Below, one piece after another: positions 1 to 8,657 of a DNA stretch of 64,000 nt. The notes beneath the pieces are model-generated. The model had not been told where the DNA came from and did no database searches. It was given only the letters and a program-made list of their open reading frames with translations. The DNA is from Desulfobaccales bacterium (GTDB taxonomy: Bacteria > Desulfobacterota > Desulfobaccia > Desulfobaccales > 0-14-0-80-60-11), in the NCBI GenBank assembly GCA_041648175.1, contig JBAZPO010000016.1:1-64000 (forward strand). Direction: 5' to 3'. The position numbers were made by a program, and so were the translations under genes. Numbering within the stretch: the stretch's first letter is position 1; the number at the start of each line of letters is the position of its first letter.

Positions 1-127
1 ACGCCCATCCCTTCTTGGCCAAATGCTTGGTGATGGCCGCGGTCAAGGTCGTCTTGCCATGATCGATATGACCAATCGTTCCCACATTCACGTGCGGCTT
101 CTTGCGCTCAAACTTCTTCTTGGCCAT
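1..127 (-). CDS. tuf: Elongation factor Tu, N-terminal fragment
   Basis: EF-Tu is the GTPase that delivers aminoacyl-tRNA to the ribosome. Only the first 42 codons lie in the window, and the gene runs off the left edge. The start reads MAKKKFERKKPHVNVGTIGH and continues into the P-loop GHIDHGKT, which is diagnostic. The ATG at 127 is preceded by a GGAGAG-type ribosome binding site. Four tRNA genes lie directly upstream on the same strand, the arrangement seen around E. coli tufB, so the five genes are probably transcribed together from the promoter near 800. Confidence 0.97.
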   Translation of the reverse strand, partial: MAKKKFERKKPHVNVGTIGHIDHGKTTLTAAITKHLAKKGWA

Positions 128-207
128 CTCAACTCTCCAGAATAGGATTACCCCCGCAACCGGACCGACCGGCGGCGGGGTTTTCTTTCGGTATATTCGG
201 TATCTCT

Positions 208-234
208 TGTAGGGGCGGACCTAATGTGCCCGCC
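208..234. repeat. GGGGCGGAC palindromic repeat
   Basis: Imperfect hairpin of the form TGTAGGGGCGGACCT...GTGCCCGCC lying between tuf and tRNA-Thr. Related copies occur at about 19362-19389, 33194-33220 and 63595-63621, and the same core forms the terminator at 63510. It looks like a dispersed REP-like element. Confidence 0.6.
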
Positions 235-303
235 TTCTTTTATCTTTAATAAATCTTTAAAAGACAGCCTGGACCTGCCAAAAAATTCCAGCCCCGTTAA
301 GTA

Positions 304-380
304 TGGAGCCCACGACCGGGATCGAACCGGTGAACCTCATCCTTACCAAGGATGTGCTCTACCAACTGAGCTACGTGGGC
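304..380 (-). tRNA. tRNA-Thr(GGT)
   Basis: The minus strand folds as a cloverleaf with acceptor GCCCACG paired to CGTGGGC, anticodon loop CTTGGTAAG (anticodon GGT), T-arm GGTTCGATCC and an encoded 3-prime CCA (304-306). It is the last tRNA before tuf, equivalent in position to E. coli thrT. Confidence 0.96.
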
Positions 381-387
381 CCGACGT

Positions 388-463
388 TGGAGCGGGAAAC
401 GGGACTCGAACCCGCAACCCTCAGCTTGGAAGGCTGATGCTCTGGCCATTGAGCTATTCCCGC
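388..463 (-). tRNA. tRNA-Gly(TCC)
   Basis: Minus-strand cloverleaf with acceptor GCGGGAA, anticodon loop CTTCCAA (anticodon TCC), T-arm GGTTCGAGTCC and an encoded CCA at 388-390. It is separated from tRNA-Thr(GGT) by seven bases. Confidence 0.96.
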
Positions 464-510
464 CTTTAATCAAGTGATCAGCCAGTGGCGTTCGAGAACA
501 TTAACCCTAA

Positions 511-551
511 AACTCTTCAAACCTTCAACTTTGAACCTTGAACCTTGAACT
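511..551. repeat. Heptad-periodic tract (TTGAACC family)
   Basis: Seven-base periodic sequence with units TCAAACC, TTCAACT, TTGAACC, TTGAACC and TTGAACT (517-551, exactly five units), plus a related AACTCTT unit before it. It sits between tRNA-Gly and tRNA-Tyr. It matches the tracts at 60375-60402 and 60792-60844 closely, including the AACTCTT lead-in of the latter. Confidence 0.8.
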
Positions 552-556
552 ATAAC

Positions 557-641
557 TGGTGGAGAGGGGAGGATTCGAACCTCCGTAGGCTACGCCAACG
601 GGTTTACAGCCCGTCCCCTTTGGCCACTCGGGTACCTCTCC
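557..641 (-). tRNA. tRNA-Tyr(GTA)
   Basis: Minus-strand class II tRNA of 85 bases with acceptor GGAGAGG, anticodon GTA in loop CTGTAAA, a long variable arm, T-arm GGTTCGAATCC and an encoded CCA at 557-559. It is equivalent in position to E. coli tyrU. Confidence 0.96.
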
Positions 642-662
642 GAATAAAAAAAATTGCCTCAC

Positions 663-737
663 TGGAGCTGGCGATGGGACTCGAACCCGCAACCCCCTGA
701 TTACAAATCAGGCGCTCTACCGTTGAGCTACGCCAGC
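663..737 (-). tRNA. tRNA-Thr(TGT)
   Basis: Minus-strand cloverleaf with acceptor GCTGGCG paired to CGCCAGC, anticodon loop TTTGTAA (anticodon TGT), T-arm GGTTCGAGTCC and an encoded CCA at 663-665. It is the promoter-proximal gene of the four-tRNA tuf cluster, equivalent to E. coli thrU. Confidence 0.96.
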
Positions 738-786
738 CTCGCGCCCAATTTATCTAGGCCAGAACTGCCCAAATTTTAACTTTAAA

Positions 787-815
787 AGTATATGAGAGGA
801 TGGTTAGAATGTCAA
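787..815 (-). promoter_or_regulatory. Sigma70-type promoter of the tRNA-tuf operon
   Basis: On the minus strand TTGACA (815-810) is separated by exactly 17 bases from TATACT (792-787), about 50 bases upstream of tRNA-Thr(TGT). This is a near-consensus housekeeping promoter, as expected for a stable-RNA/tuf operon. Confidence 0.8.
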
Positions 816-975
816 TATTTTTTCTAAACGTATCTCGTCTGAACACTCGCTCATCTCGCCCACTTACCCGGAAACTCTCCTACCCTGCCCTGCCCCTCAT
901 ACCGCCGCCATAGGGGAACTATTAATTATACGACAATTCACCTATCGGTCAAGCCCCCGGTTAATCGTCTTCAAA

Positions 976-2961
976 CTATTTTAGTTGCGAATAAATGCTG
1001 GCCAGAGCGATGGGAATCAGAATCCAACCCAGAATTTGTTGCAGATAAAAATAAAACCAGACAATAAAACGGCGGCCCTTGGAGTCCCAATGGGCTGCCA
1101 GTCCCAGTTCGATCGGTAAAAATCGGTCCAGGCTCAGGAATAATCTTAGCATCATGGCTTCAATGGATCTGGCCTTTGCAGGCATCTTGCTTGGCGTCAG
1201 ATATTCGGGGTCGAAGGTGAACGCGCCCAGAATGATCAAAGCCAGACTGACGAAAAAAACTCGGAACGGCGCCCGTCCATAGCCCGCTATCTGGCCCCAA
1301 AAAAACCATTCCAGCCACCGGCGAGGATCCCACCATGACATCTTCTCCGCCAGTTCCCGATCATGCATCCGGATAAAAACTTCCTTCGCCCAGGAGTCTC
1401 GACCGATATTTTTAAAGAAAGTCTCCATTTGCATATAGCTTTGACTATTGAAGGGGCTGGCTTCCACAAAGCTTTTAATAGCTTCGAAATCCTTTGGTTG
1501 ATAATCAATATTATTGGGCTTATCAATGCTGATGCCGGTATAAGTGAGATTACCTAAATATACTTGCCGGAAATTCTTTTTCTTATCAATTTCGGGCCAC
1601 GTGACCCTCTCGAAATCTATAGTCTGGAAAACGCTATCACGAAAGTCAGCCAGTGTGGTTAGGTCGACACCACGGAAACTTGCCGGGCCCTTTACCTCCA
1701 TGTGGCTGGCGTCCAGATCATCGATTTTGGCATTGCAGATTTTGAGATCACGCTGTACCAGCGTGCCTTTTAGGTTTAGTTTGGGAATATAAATATTTTT
1801 TTCCGAGCCTTCTTTGCCATCTATTGACCTGCCATTAATTTCCAAGTCATAGAAATTTCCATAAGACATATCGACATTGCAATGGATTCTGGCCTCGTCG
1901 AAAAAGGTTTGAAGTGCAACCTTCATTTTATGAAAACTTACTTTCTGCCCTTCATTGTGAAATTCAGCCTTGGTAGCCCGGAAGTTTCCGCCAATTTCTG
2001 CGAACTCAAAAAGCACCGGCCCATGAAATTTGGCTTCCCGCAAAAACAGGGTATTCCCCACTTTCATGCCTCTGAAATCCGCCGGTTCCTGCGGGTTAAG
2101 AAACTCCAGGCCATTGCCGCTAAATTGAAAGCCAATCTGCGCTACCACAAAATTTACCGGTCCATGAAATTTAGCTCCTTTAAAGATGGCATTCAGATTC
2201 ACTTTTAAGCTGTTAAAGTAAGCTGTTTCCCGGTCATGAAAAAACTCCGTGTTATTGGCATAAAGTTCTCTGCCAATCTGGGCCAGTCCAAAATTTGCCG
2301 GCCCATGGAACTTCGCCGAGATAAAATAGGCGTTGGCGCCCACGGACATGGCATAAAAATCGGCAGGGCCTTTTTCATCCCGAAACTGTGCCCCTTCGCC
2401 ATGGAAATGTTCATTAATTTTGGCGTCGCGCCACACGCTCTCCCGCTCAAATATGGTTTGTTCGCAAATAACATCGCCGTCAAATTTCGTCGCTTTAAAA
2501 TTGGCGCTCCCTAAAAAATGCGAGCCTCTAAAAGAGAGGTCTTTTTTGAAATGACTTTTCTGGAAGCTTACCGGGTCCTTAAAAACGCAGTGTGACAGAC
2601 AAATTTGCTGTTCTATTTCAGCATATTCCACCGTTATGGGGCCATCTATGCTGGCATTGGCAATCTGCACCCCATGCCAGGAAATCGATGAATTTTTAAA
2701 CCCGCCGGTGACCAATTTCTTGAGGAAGCCGGCACTGAGCCGGCATTGCTGCGGGTCACCAAACCGCTTTCTGAGGTCGGCCTCTTCCCCGTGCTCAACC
2801 TGGCTCAGAACCCACTTTTCTTGCTGCGTAAGACGATCCGTTCCGGCGTTAGCCGCATAACTAATAATCTGAGTCTGGACCGACAAAAAGGGCCAGAGCA
2901 GGAACAAAATTCCCAATATCCTAAAAATCCGCATATTGTTATGGCCAGACAATCTTTTCAT
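976..2961 (-). CDS. Membrane-anchored 47-residue-repeat (pentapeptide-like) protein
   Basis: About 661 residues. An N-terminal hydrophobic segment (IFRILGILFLLWPFLSV) looks like a signal peptide or anchor. The middle is a long run of F/A-x-F/A-containing strands resembling a pentapeptide-repeat solenoid. Within it are three tandem units of exactly 47 residues, each beginning AKFHGP(A/V)xF and continuing A(Q/E)IG. The C-terminal third carries two hydrophobic segments (VFFVSLALIILGAF and FYFYLQQILGWILIPIAL), so the solenoid is probably held at a membrane. The function is unknown. Start choice is uncertain: the ATG at 2961 was taken, but a GTG at 2979 or an ATG at 2934 is possible. It is divergent from the small secreted peptide at 3085, with only about 120 bases between the starts. 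Confidence 0.75.
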   Translation of the reverse strand: MKRLSGHNNMRIFRILGILFLLWPFLSVQTQIISYAANAGTDRLTQQEKWVLSQVEHGEEADLRKRFGDPQQCRLSAGFLKKLVTGGFKNSSISWHGVQIANASIDGPITVEYAEIEQQICLSHCVFKDPVSFQKSHFKKDLSFRGSHFLGSANFKATKFDGDVICEQTIFERESVWRDAKINEHFHGEGAQFRDEKGPADFYAMSVGANAYFISAKFHGPANFGLAQIGRELYANNTEFFHDRETAYFNSLKVNLNAIFKGAKFHGPVNFVVAQIGFQFSGNGLEFLNPQEPADFRGMKVGNTLFLREAKFHGPVLFEFAEIGGNFRATKAEFHNEGQKVSFHKMKVALQTFFDEARIHCNVDMSYGNFYDLEINGRSIDGKEGSEKNIYIPKLNLKGTLVQRDLKICNAKIDDLDASHMEVKGPASFRGVDLTTLADFRDSVFQTIDFERVTWPEIDKKKNFRQVYLGNLTYTGISIDKPNNIDYQPKDFEAIKSFVEASPFNSQSYMQMETFFKNIGRDSWAKEVFIRMHDRELAEKMSWWDPRRWLEWFFWGQIAGYGRAPFRVFFVSLALIILGAFTFDPEYLTPSKMPAKARSIEAMMLRLFLSLDRFLPIELGLAAHWDSKGRRFIVWFYFYLQQILGWILIPIALASIYSQLK

Positions 2962-3084
2962 GGGGACCCAAACAGACACGATACGCCACCCGTCAGATAA
3001 ATTTTCTTAAGATTATAATTTACTTGACATTATTATAAAAACATTTATTTTCAATCTATTCTCTAAGGATTGAGGAGTATTGAC

Positions 3085-3315
3085 ATGAAAAAATTGGCTC
3101 TGTTCATTATCCTGATCGTCTGTGCCATTAGTTTTTCGGTGCCAACCTGGAGTAAAAACGGCAAGGAGGATGGAGATCCCCCCGTGGTAAAGACCAATAA
3201 GGCCGACCAAGTGATCTCCAGGAAAGATGGAGACCCGCCCGTGGTGAAAACCAGCAAGGGTCTTAAAACTACTCAAGATATTTACGATGGCGACCCACCC
3301 GCCCCGCCCAAGTGA
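3085..3315 (+). CDS. Small secreted peptide with DGDPP repeats
   Basis: A 76-residue ORF starting at ATG 3085, seven bases after the ribosome binding site GAGGAG. Residues 1-22 (MKKLALFIILIVCAISFSVP) form a clear signal peptide. The mature part of about 50 residues is charged and carries three DGDPP blocks, two of them in the longer repeat DGDPPVVKT(N/S)K, and ends in DGDPPAPPK. There are no cysteines after the signal peptide. No family is recognised. A spaced, acidic-proline repeat fits a secreted or surface peptide, or a precursor processed into repeated units, but nothing here proves processing. Confidence 0.7.
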   Translation: MKKLALFIILIVCAISFSVPTWSKNGKEDGDPPVVKTNKADQVISRKDGDPPVVKTSKGLKTTQDIYDGDPPAPPK

Positions 3316-3802
3316 TTGGATTATAAGCAACAATTAGTCCGCGGGCGAAGCTGGTGAACGACTGCAAGGGTGGAGTCTCTGACTTCGCCCTTTTCTCTTT
3401 TCGTGCCCGCATAACCAGCTGAACTGTATTTGACCCAGGAGTCCTTCCGGCCCACGGCCATCCGGCCGATGCGTTAATCTTGCCCCCTGTCCGCAACCCT
3501 TGAGTCTCAAGCGCGGATCCTTATGTCATTACGCTTCATCTTTCCCTCTTTATCCTTTTCGCCTTTTTACCTAAATTTCTTTAGCCTTTTTCTCGTATCT
3601 TTTTAGCGAATCTCCCCCTCCGCCCCCCTTCTGGTCACCCTTGTTGAGGCCTGGGCGGCTCGCCTCAGTTGTTCCAGGCCCAGGTTCAGTGAACTTCTGC
3701 TTCCTTGACCTCTCTCCGAAGATGGTTAACTTCCCATACAGGCGAACTTAATTCCCATTCAAAAAGTGTGCTCCCTCATATCATACCTTGTTTGGAGGAA
3801 CC
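3316..3802. other. Intergenic region, no gene seen
   Basis: 487 bases between the DGDPP peptide and the alcohol dehydrogenase. A long-loop inverted repeat (GGGCGAAG near 3343, CTTCGCCC then TTTT near 3384-3397) may terminate the peptide gene. The rest is pyrimidine-rich and holds no convincing ORF. Confidence 0.4.
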
Positions 3803-4834
3803 ATGGCGAAAATGCGTGCTGTCCAGGTCCCACACCCCAACGGCCCCCTTGAACTCGTTGAACGGGACCTGCCCGAGCCCTCACCCGGGTCGGTGCGGAT
3901 CAAGGTCCAGGCCTGCGGCATCTGCCACTCCGACGCGATGACCAAAGAGGGGACCTTTCCGGGGATCAGCTATCCCCGGGTCCCAGGCCATGAAGTCGCG
4001 GGTATCATCGATGCCGTGGGTCCCGGCGTCCTCGGCTGGGAAGCCGGGCAGCGAGTCGGGGTCGGCTGGCATGGCGGGCACTGCGGCTACTGCGATTCTT
4101 GCCGCCGGGGTGACTTCTGGGCCTGCCTAAATACCCCCCTGGTCCCCGGCGTCTCCTACGATGGCGGTTATGCCGACTACATGGTTGCCCCCGCGGGAGC
4201 CCTCGCCCTGATCCCCTCTGAGCTAACACCTGTGGAGGCCGGACCTCTCATGTGCGCCGGTATCACCACATTCAATGCCCTGCGCCACAGCGGCGCCCGG
4301 CCCGGCGATGTCGTGGCGGTCCTGGGGATTGGCGGGCTCGGCCACCTCGGCGTGCAATTCGCCGCCAAAATGGGTTTCAAGACCATTGCCATCGCCCGCG
4401 GCCAGGACAAGGAGCCTTTGGCCAGGCAACTTGGCGCCTGGCGGTATATTGATAGCCAGTCCCAGGATGTCGCGGCGGAATTGGGCAAATTGGGCGGAGC
4501 CAAAGTTATTCTGGCCACCGTCACTAGCAGCAAGGCCATGGCTGCCACCGTTGGCGGTTTAGGCGTCAACGGCAAGCTGCTGATCCTTGGTGCGTCCAGC
4601 GACCCGCTTGAGGTGTCTCCCCTGGCGCTTCTCATGCGGCGCCAGAGCATCGCGGGGTGGTTCTCCGGGACGTCCATCGATTCTCAGGACACCATGGCTT
4701 TCAGCGTGTTAACGGGAGTCCGCTCCATGAGTGAGGTGTACCCGTTAGAGCGCGCCGCCGAGGCTTATGAGCGCATGATGAGCGGCAAGGCCAGGTTTCG
4801 CGTGGTCCTGACCACCGAACCTCAGACCCCTTAA
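3803..4834 (+). CDS. Zinc-dependent alcohol dehydrogenase
   Basis: 343-residue medium-chain dehydrogenase/reductase, cytoplasmic, expected to interconvert alcohols and aldehydes with NAD(P). Visible features are the catalytic-zinc motif CGICHSD near residue 37, GHEVAG near residue 60, the structural-zinc four-cysteine lobe CGYCDSCRRGDFWAC, and the dinucleotide-binding GIGGLGHLG. Length is typical of the family. The ATG at 3803 follows TTGGAGG at optimal spacing, so the five upstream in-frame codons are excluded. It stands alone, so the substrate cannot be deduced. Confidence 0.92.
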   Translation: MAKMRAVQVPHPNGPLELVERDLPEPSPGSVRIKVQACGICHSDAMTKEGTFPGISYPRVPGHEVAGIIDAVGPGVLGWEAGQRVGVGWHGGHCGYCDSCRRGDFWACLNTPLVPGVSYDGGYADYMVAPAGALALIPSELTPVEAGPLMCAGITTFNALRHSGARPGDVVAVLGIGGLGHLGVQFAAKMGFKTIAIARGQDKEPLARQLGAWRYIDSQSQDVAAELGKLGGAKVILATVTSSKAMAATVGGLGVNGKLLILGASSDPLEVSPLALLMRRQSIAGWFSGTSIDSQDTMAFSVLTGVRSMSEVYPLERAAEAYERMMSGKARFRVVLTTEPQTP

Positions 4835-4881
4835 CCCGACGGCGGCAAGGCGATAATCGGAGAGAAGTTTCTTTGCGTTTC

Positions 4882-6033
4882 TTACAGCGTCGCCCTCTGT
4901 TCGGGGGTAAAAGGCGGCTCCAGGAGGTCCGGCACTTCCTGATAGCAGCGAAACAGATCGATGATAAAGTGCAGCCGCTCAGGAAGATCGGCCCAATCGC
5001 TGGCGCCGGTGTCCCGCAGGCTGTCGGGGGTCGGGTCGAGTCGGGCCAACAGAGCCTGCAGCTCAGGGTTGGCGATCTTCTCCAACGATGGCGGGAATTG
5101 GGCACTGAGGTCTCGGCCCAACCGCAGGCGCACCCCATGGGGCAAAGTGAGGGTCATCAGATGCTCGCTAATAATCCGGCGTACCTGTTGACGGACCGCG
5201 GCTAAAAGGATCTCGCCGGATTGCATCAACGGCGTCAGTCGATCGAATAGCCGTCTGAGGAAGCTTCCAACTAATGCGGCCAGCCCGCCGCGATCGGAGA
5301 AGACTGTTTGCAGGAGGCGATCCAAAAATTCTCGGGGATCCACCAGGGACGCGTCAAGGGCGGCGGCAATTTCCGGCTGCAAACGCGTCTGCTCATGGAA
5401 GCCGATGTCGATGTTGGCCAGCAGCAAGAGTTCGGCCCGCCTTTTAGGATCGCTCTCAAAGAAAGACCGGTAGTAGCTTCGAAAAGCCTGTTTCAAGCAG
5501 CCCTGGCCGTCAGGGGGGTCGCCGGAGCGCAAAGGGGCGCAAAAGCCTTCGATCGTCTGGTCTTCGAATGTCTGGTCTGCCAGGCACATTTCCTCGAAGC
5601 GGGCGAATTCCCGGCCGATTTCCGCAAAAACCTTGAGATTGCCTCGGGCCACGGCCTCGCTGGCCCGGTTAAGGGCCGCGGCGGGATGCACCGCGTCCCA
5701 GACCAGGGCCTGGAGTTCCAGGGTTGGACGCCTTGCCCCGAGCTGCTTAAGGGCTCCGGCGACCTTATCCACCGCGGCGCTGACTTCTTGTACCTGAGGC
5801 AAACCGACCTTTACTGCCTGACTTAAGTCCTCCTGGAGGATGGTCTGCCCGGCCTGCTTCGAGGCCCAGGTGGCGAAAGTGCACCAGTTGGCGCTGGGGC
5901 CGGTGCGCGCTGCCAGGGTGGCCGATAACTCATGGTAGCACTGGGTGATGTGCAGGTTGCGCAGGACGGGATCGCTCTGAGCAGCGATACTCTCTACCTC
6001 GGGGACGGTGACGATGGCTGCCGGAGGCGTCAT
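4882..6033 (-). CDS. Conserved hypothetical protein
   Basis: 383 residues, soluble and mostly helical, with no signal peptide or membrane segment. The N-terminal motif SANWCTFATWASKQAG is distinctive and probably marks a family, but I cannot attach a function. The start at 6033 is supported by a GGGGAG ribosome binding site eight bases upstream; eight codons of the longer frame are dropped. It converges on the alcohol dehydrogenase. GC-rich codon use matches the neighbouring core genes. Confidence 0.75.
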   Translation of the reverse strand: MTPPAAIVTVPEVESIAAQSDPVLRNLHITQCYHELSATLAARTGPSANWCTFATWASKQAGQTILQEDLSQAVKVGLPQVQEVSAAVDKVAGALKQLGARRPTLELQALVWDAVHPAAALNRASEAVARGNLKVFAEIGREFARFEEMCLADQTFEDQTIEGFCAPLRSGDPPDGQGCLKQAFRSYYRSFFESDPKRRAELLLLANIDIGFHEQTRLQPEIAAALDASLVDPREFLDRLLQTVFSDRGGLAALVGSFLRRLFDRLTPLMQSGEILLAAVRQQVRRIISEHLMTLTLPHGVRLRLGRDLSAQFPPSLEKIANPELQALLARLDPTPDSLRDTGASDWADLPERLHFIIDLFRCYQEVPDLLEPPFTPEQRATL

Positions 6034-6402
6034 GGAATATCTCCCCAGGAAAATCAATTTTAATTTAAGGATAGTTTAATTAATTACAAGGTCCGACTAC
6101 ATTTCCCGCCATCTTTCTCATCTTCTCTGGCCTCCCCCTTCGCATCCCCTTCCTCTCAGTTCAGGTTTCCAGCTTGTGTGACCATATTTTGTGCAGCCCC
6201 ACCAGCCCTGTTTTTACGGTTGCTTGGCCTTATGGCTGATACTTTGCATAGCTTAGAGGAATTCGGCGACTTTTCTTATAAACAACACCGGTTTTAAACG
6301 GCCCGCCGGCGACCTTAATTTTGCTTTCCACCGGCAGCACCGGCTCCCTTTCATTGACAGAGCCTCCCCAGGGTGGCATATTTCTTAACCAAGGAGCACC
6401 TT
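6034..6402. other. Divergent promoter region, no gene seen
   Basis: 369 bases between the divergent hypothetical gene and selA. The part near 6058-6090 is AT-rich and could hold the leftward promoter. No hairpin or ORF of note. Confidence 0.35.
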
Positions 6403-7821
6403 ATGGACCCGAAATGCGCCGCTCTTTTACGCCAACTGCCCCAGGTGGACGACCTGCTGCGCCACCCTGAACTGGCCGCCGCGGTGGCCGCCCTGCCCCG
6501 GGCCCTGGCCGCCGCGGTGGTCCGCCGGGTCCTGGCGGACCAGCGGCACCTGATTAGTAGCACTCCCCCGGACGCCTTGCCGGCGGACCTCAATGGCACC
6601 CGCCTGCTCCAAGAACTTAAAGCCTCCCTGGCCGCCGCGGCCACACCCGCCCTGCGCCGGGTGATCAACGCCACCGGGGTGATTATCCATACCAACCTGG
6701 GCCGCTCGCCCCTGGGGGAGGCCTGTCTGGAGCAGTTGCTGGAAGTGGCCTGCCGCTACAACACCTTGGAATACGACCTGGCCCGGGGCGCCCGGGGGTC
6801 CCGCCAGGATCACCTGGAAGGCCTCCTCCAGGAACTGACCGGCGCCGAGGGCGTCCTGGTGGTCAACAATTGTGCCGCCGCGGTGCTCCTGGCCCTCAAC
6901 ACCCTGGCCACGGGCAAAGAGGTGATCATCTCCCGGGGCCAACTGGTGGAGATCGGCGGCTCCTTCCGCATGCCCGAGATCATGGCTGCCAGCGGCGCCA
7001 TCCTTCGGGAGGTTGGCACCACCAATAAAACGCACCTCAGGGATTTCGAGAACGCCATTACCTCGGAAACCGCCATGCTCCTCAAAGTCCATCCCAGCAA
7101 CTTCCGCATCATGGGCTTCACCCACGAAGTGCCCTTGGCCGAGATGGTGACCTTGGGCCGCCGCTATGACTTGCTGGTGGTTGAAGACCTGGGCAGCGGC
7201 TGTTTGGTGGATTTGAGCAAATACGGATTGGAGAAGGAACCCACGGTGCAGGAGACCCTAAAAACCGGGGCCGACCTGGTGCTGTTTTCCGGCGACAAGC
7301 TCTTGGGCGGCCCCCAGGCCGGCCTGGCTTTGGGCAACCGGGAAGTGGTGGAAACCTTGCGAACCAACCCCCTGACCCGGGCCCTGCGTCCCGACAAAAT
7401 GACCCTGGCCGCGCTGGAAGCCACGCTGCGCCTCTACTTGGAGGAGCCCCAGGCCGTGGCGGGCATTCCCACATTGCGCATGTTGACCCGGCCGGTCGCG
7501 GAACTCCACCACCAGGCCCAGTCCTTGACCAGGAAGATGAAACGCCGTTTCGGGGAAAGCCTCCAGGTGCGCGTGGTCGAGAGCGTTGGGCGGGCCGGGG
7601 GCGGGACTCTGCCCCATACTCCCCTCCCCAGCCGAGCCTTGGCCCTTGCCGTTGCCTCCCTGTCCGCTCAAGACCTGGAACTCCGCCTGCGCCGGGCCAG
7701 CACGCCGGTCATCGCCCGGGTGGAACACGGGCTGGTGCTGCTGGACCTGCGCACCTTGCTGCCGGGGGATCAGGAGACCATCTTGGCCGTCCTTAAAGAG
7801 GTGCTGTCTGAATATACGTAA
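6403..7821 (+). CDS. selA: L-seryl-tRNA(Sec) selenium transferase
   Basis: SelA is a PLP enzyme that converts seryl-tRNA(Sec) to selenocysteinyl-tRNA(Sec) using selenophosphate. The 472-residue frame has the family N-terminal domain (INATGVIIHTNLGRSPL near residue 90) and the PLP lysine motif FSGDKLLGGPQAG, with Lys at about residue 299. The ATG at 6403 follows AAGGAG; ten upstream in-frame codons are dropped. selB, selD and a tRNA-Sec gene are not next to it in this window. Its presence implies the organism makes selenoproteins. Confidence 0.97.
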   Translation: MDPKCAALLRQLPQVDDLLRHPELAAAVAALPRALAAAVVRRVLADQRHLISSTPPDALPADLNGTRLLQELKASLAAAATPALRRVINATGVIIHTNLGRSPLGEACLEQLLEVACRYNTLEYDLARGARGSRQDHLEGLLQELTGAEGVLVVNNCAAAVLLALNTLATGKEVIISRGQLVEIGGSFRMPEIMAASGAILREVGTTNKTHLRDFENAITSETAMLLKVHPSNFRIMGFTHEVPLAEMVTLGRRYDLLVVEDLGSGCLVDLSKYGLEKEPTVQETLKTGADLVLFSGDKLLGGPQAGLALGNREVVETLRTNPLTRALRPDKMTLAALEATLRLYLEEPQAVAGIPTLRMLTRPVAELHHQAQSLTRKMKRRFGESLQVRVVESVGRAGGGTLPHTPLPSRALALAVASLSAQDLELRLRRASTPVIARVEHGLVLLDLRTLLPGDQETILAVLKEVLSEYT

Positions 7822-7846
7822 TGACTTAAAAAATTACACATAAGTG

Positions 7847-7917
7847 CTCTCTGCGTTCTCTGCGCCTTTGCGGTGAAAAAAAATAATTAGCCGCAGAGAC
7901 GCAGAGGGCGCAGAGAT
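7847..7917. repeat. Large inverted repeat (CTCTGCG element)
   Basis: Arms of about 27 bases built from CTCTGCG/GCAGAG units (CTCTGCGCCTTTGCGG on the left, CCGCAGAGACGCAGAGGGCG on the right) around an A-rich spacer, just after selA. It resembles widespread dispersed palindromes and could form a long stem in RNA. Confidence 0.7.
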
Positions 7918-7962
7918 CAATATGTCAAAGTATTTATGACGCTATTGTATAATAAGAAGAGC

Positions 7963-7994
7963 AAGGGCGGGAACCGGTGTGGTCCCGCCCTTTT
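7963..7994 (+). terminator. Rho-independent terminator after selA
   Basis: Perfect ten-base stem AAGGGCGGGA / TCCCGCCCTT with a ten-base loop, followed by TT. It lies 140 bases after the selA stop and could also end transcripts from the right, since the left side has an AA pair. Confidence 0.75.
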
Positions 7995-8384
7995 CATATT
8001 TTCTAATGCATAGTTAAACGGTGATGGGTTCTGGGGGATATTAATTTCTGGATGGGTCACCAGCCACGGGGCCGTAAGGTGGTTCACCTCGCTCTGAAAC
8101 CTCTAATTACTGAACTTTGTCCGAGGCGGCCATTCCCTTGCCGGCTGACCCAGCCTTCCGGTAACATCTTCATTGCTTTTAAGGATACCTCGACTACCGG
8201 AATCGGCTCTGCCCGACGCACCCAAATCGCCTGAGCCTGTCGCGATACCCGAAACTTTGGACCCTGTGCTTTGTTGACGCCATTCCCACTTCCGGGCTCC
8301 TGCGGGGGGAGCCGACGGAGATCCGGTTTTCTTGTGCCCAGGCAGGCCTGGGACAAAGGTGGGCGCGGCTCTAACTTTGCCGGT
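7995..8384. other. Unassigned GC-rich region downstream of HU
   Basis: 390 bases between the selA terminator and the HU stop. A 90-codon minus-strand frame (8084-8356, TTG start) exists but has no ribosome binding site, no homolog I recognise and unusual Arg/Gln-rich composition. The DNA has many short self-complementary stretches, for example CCAGGCAGGCCTGG near 8338-8351. It may be a structured RNA or a decayed sequence; I cannot decide. Confidence 0.3.
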
Positions 8385-8657
8385 CTACTTCACTGAATCT
8401 TTGAGTTGTTTTCCCGGCTTAAATTTTACCACTTTGGTGGCAGGAATCTTGATGGGGCTACCAGTCTGAGGATTCCGGCCTTCCCGGGCCTTGCGCTCCG
8501 TTACCATGAACGTGCCGAAACCTGCCAAAGCCAAGCGGCCCTGGGCTTTAAGAGCCTCTGAAACAATCCTGATCAGGCTGTTGATGGCTTTTTCCGCATC
8601 CACCTTCCTTACCTGAGCCTCTGCAGCCACTTGTGCGATCAATTCTGCCTTGGTCAT
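8385..8657 (-). CDS. HU-family DNA-binding protein
   Basis: 90 residues, the normal size for an HU/IHF histone-like protein that bends and compacts DNA as a dimer. The beta-arm signature GFGTFMVTERKAREGRNPQTG is present with the minor-groove Pro in GSPIKIPA. ATG 8657 follows GGGAGA. It is monocistronic in appearance, with a long AT-rich upstream region. Confidence 0.96.
   Translation of the reverse strand: MTKAELIAQVAAEAQVRKVDAEKAINSLIRIVSEALKAQGRLALAGFGTFMVTERKAREGRNPQTGSPIKIPATKVVKFKPGKQLKDSVK

Noticed and set aside
224..469. 81-codon plus-strand frame over the tRNA-Thr and tRNA-Gly genes
   Set aside because: It is the antisense of two clear tRNA genes; translated tRNA complement commonly gives such frames.
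7847..7917. Possible SECIS or tRNA-Sec next to selA
   Set aside because: The stem is a simple dispersed repeat; no TCA anticodon loop, T-arm or SECIS apex was found.
8084..8356. 90-codon minus-strand frame after HU
   Set aside because: TTG start without a ribosome binding site, odd composition and no recognisable domain.
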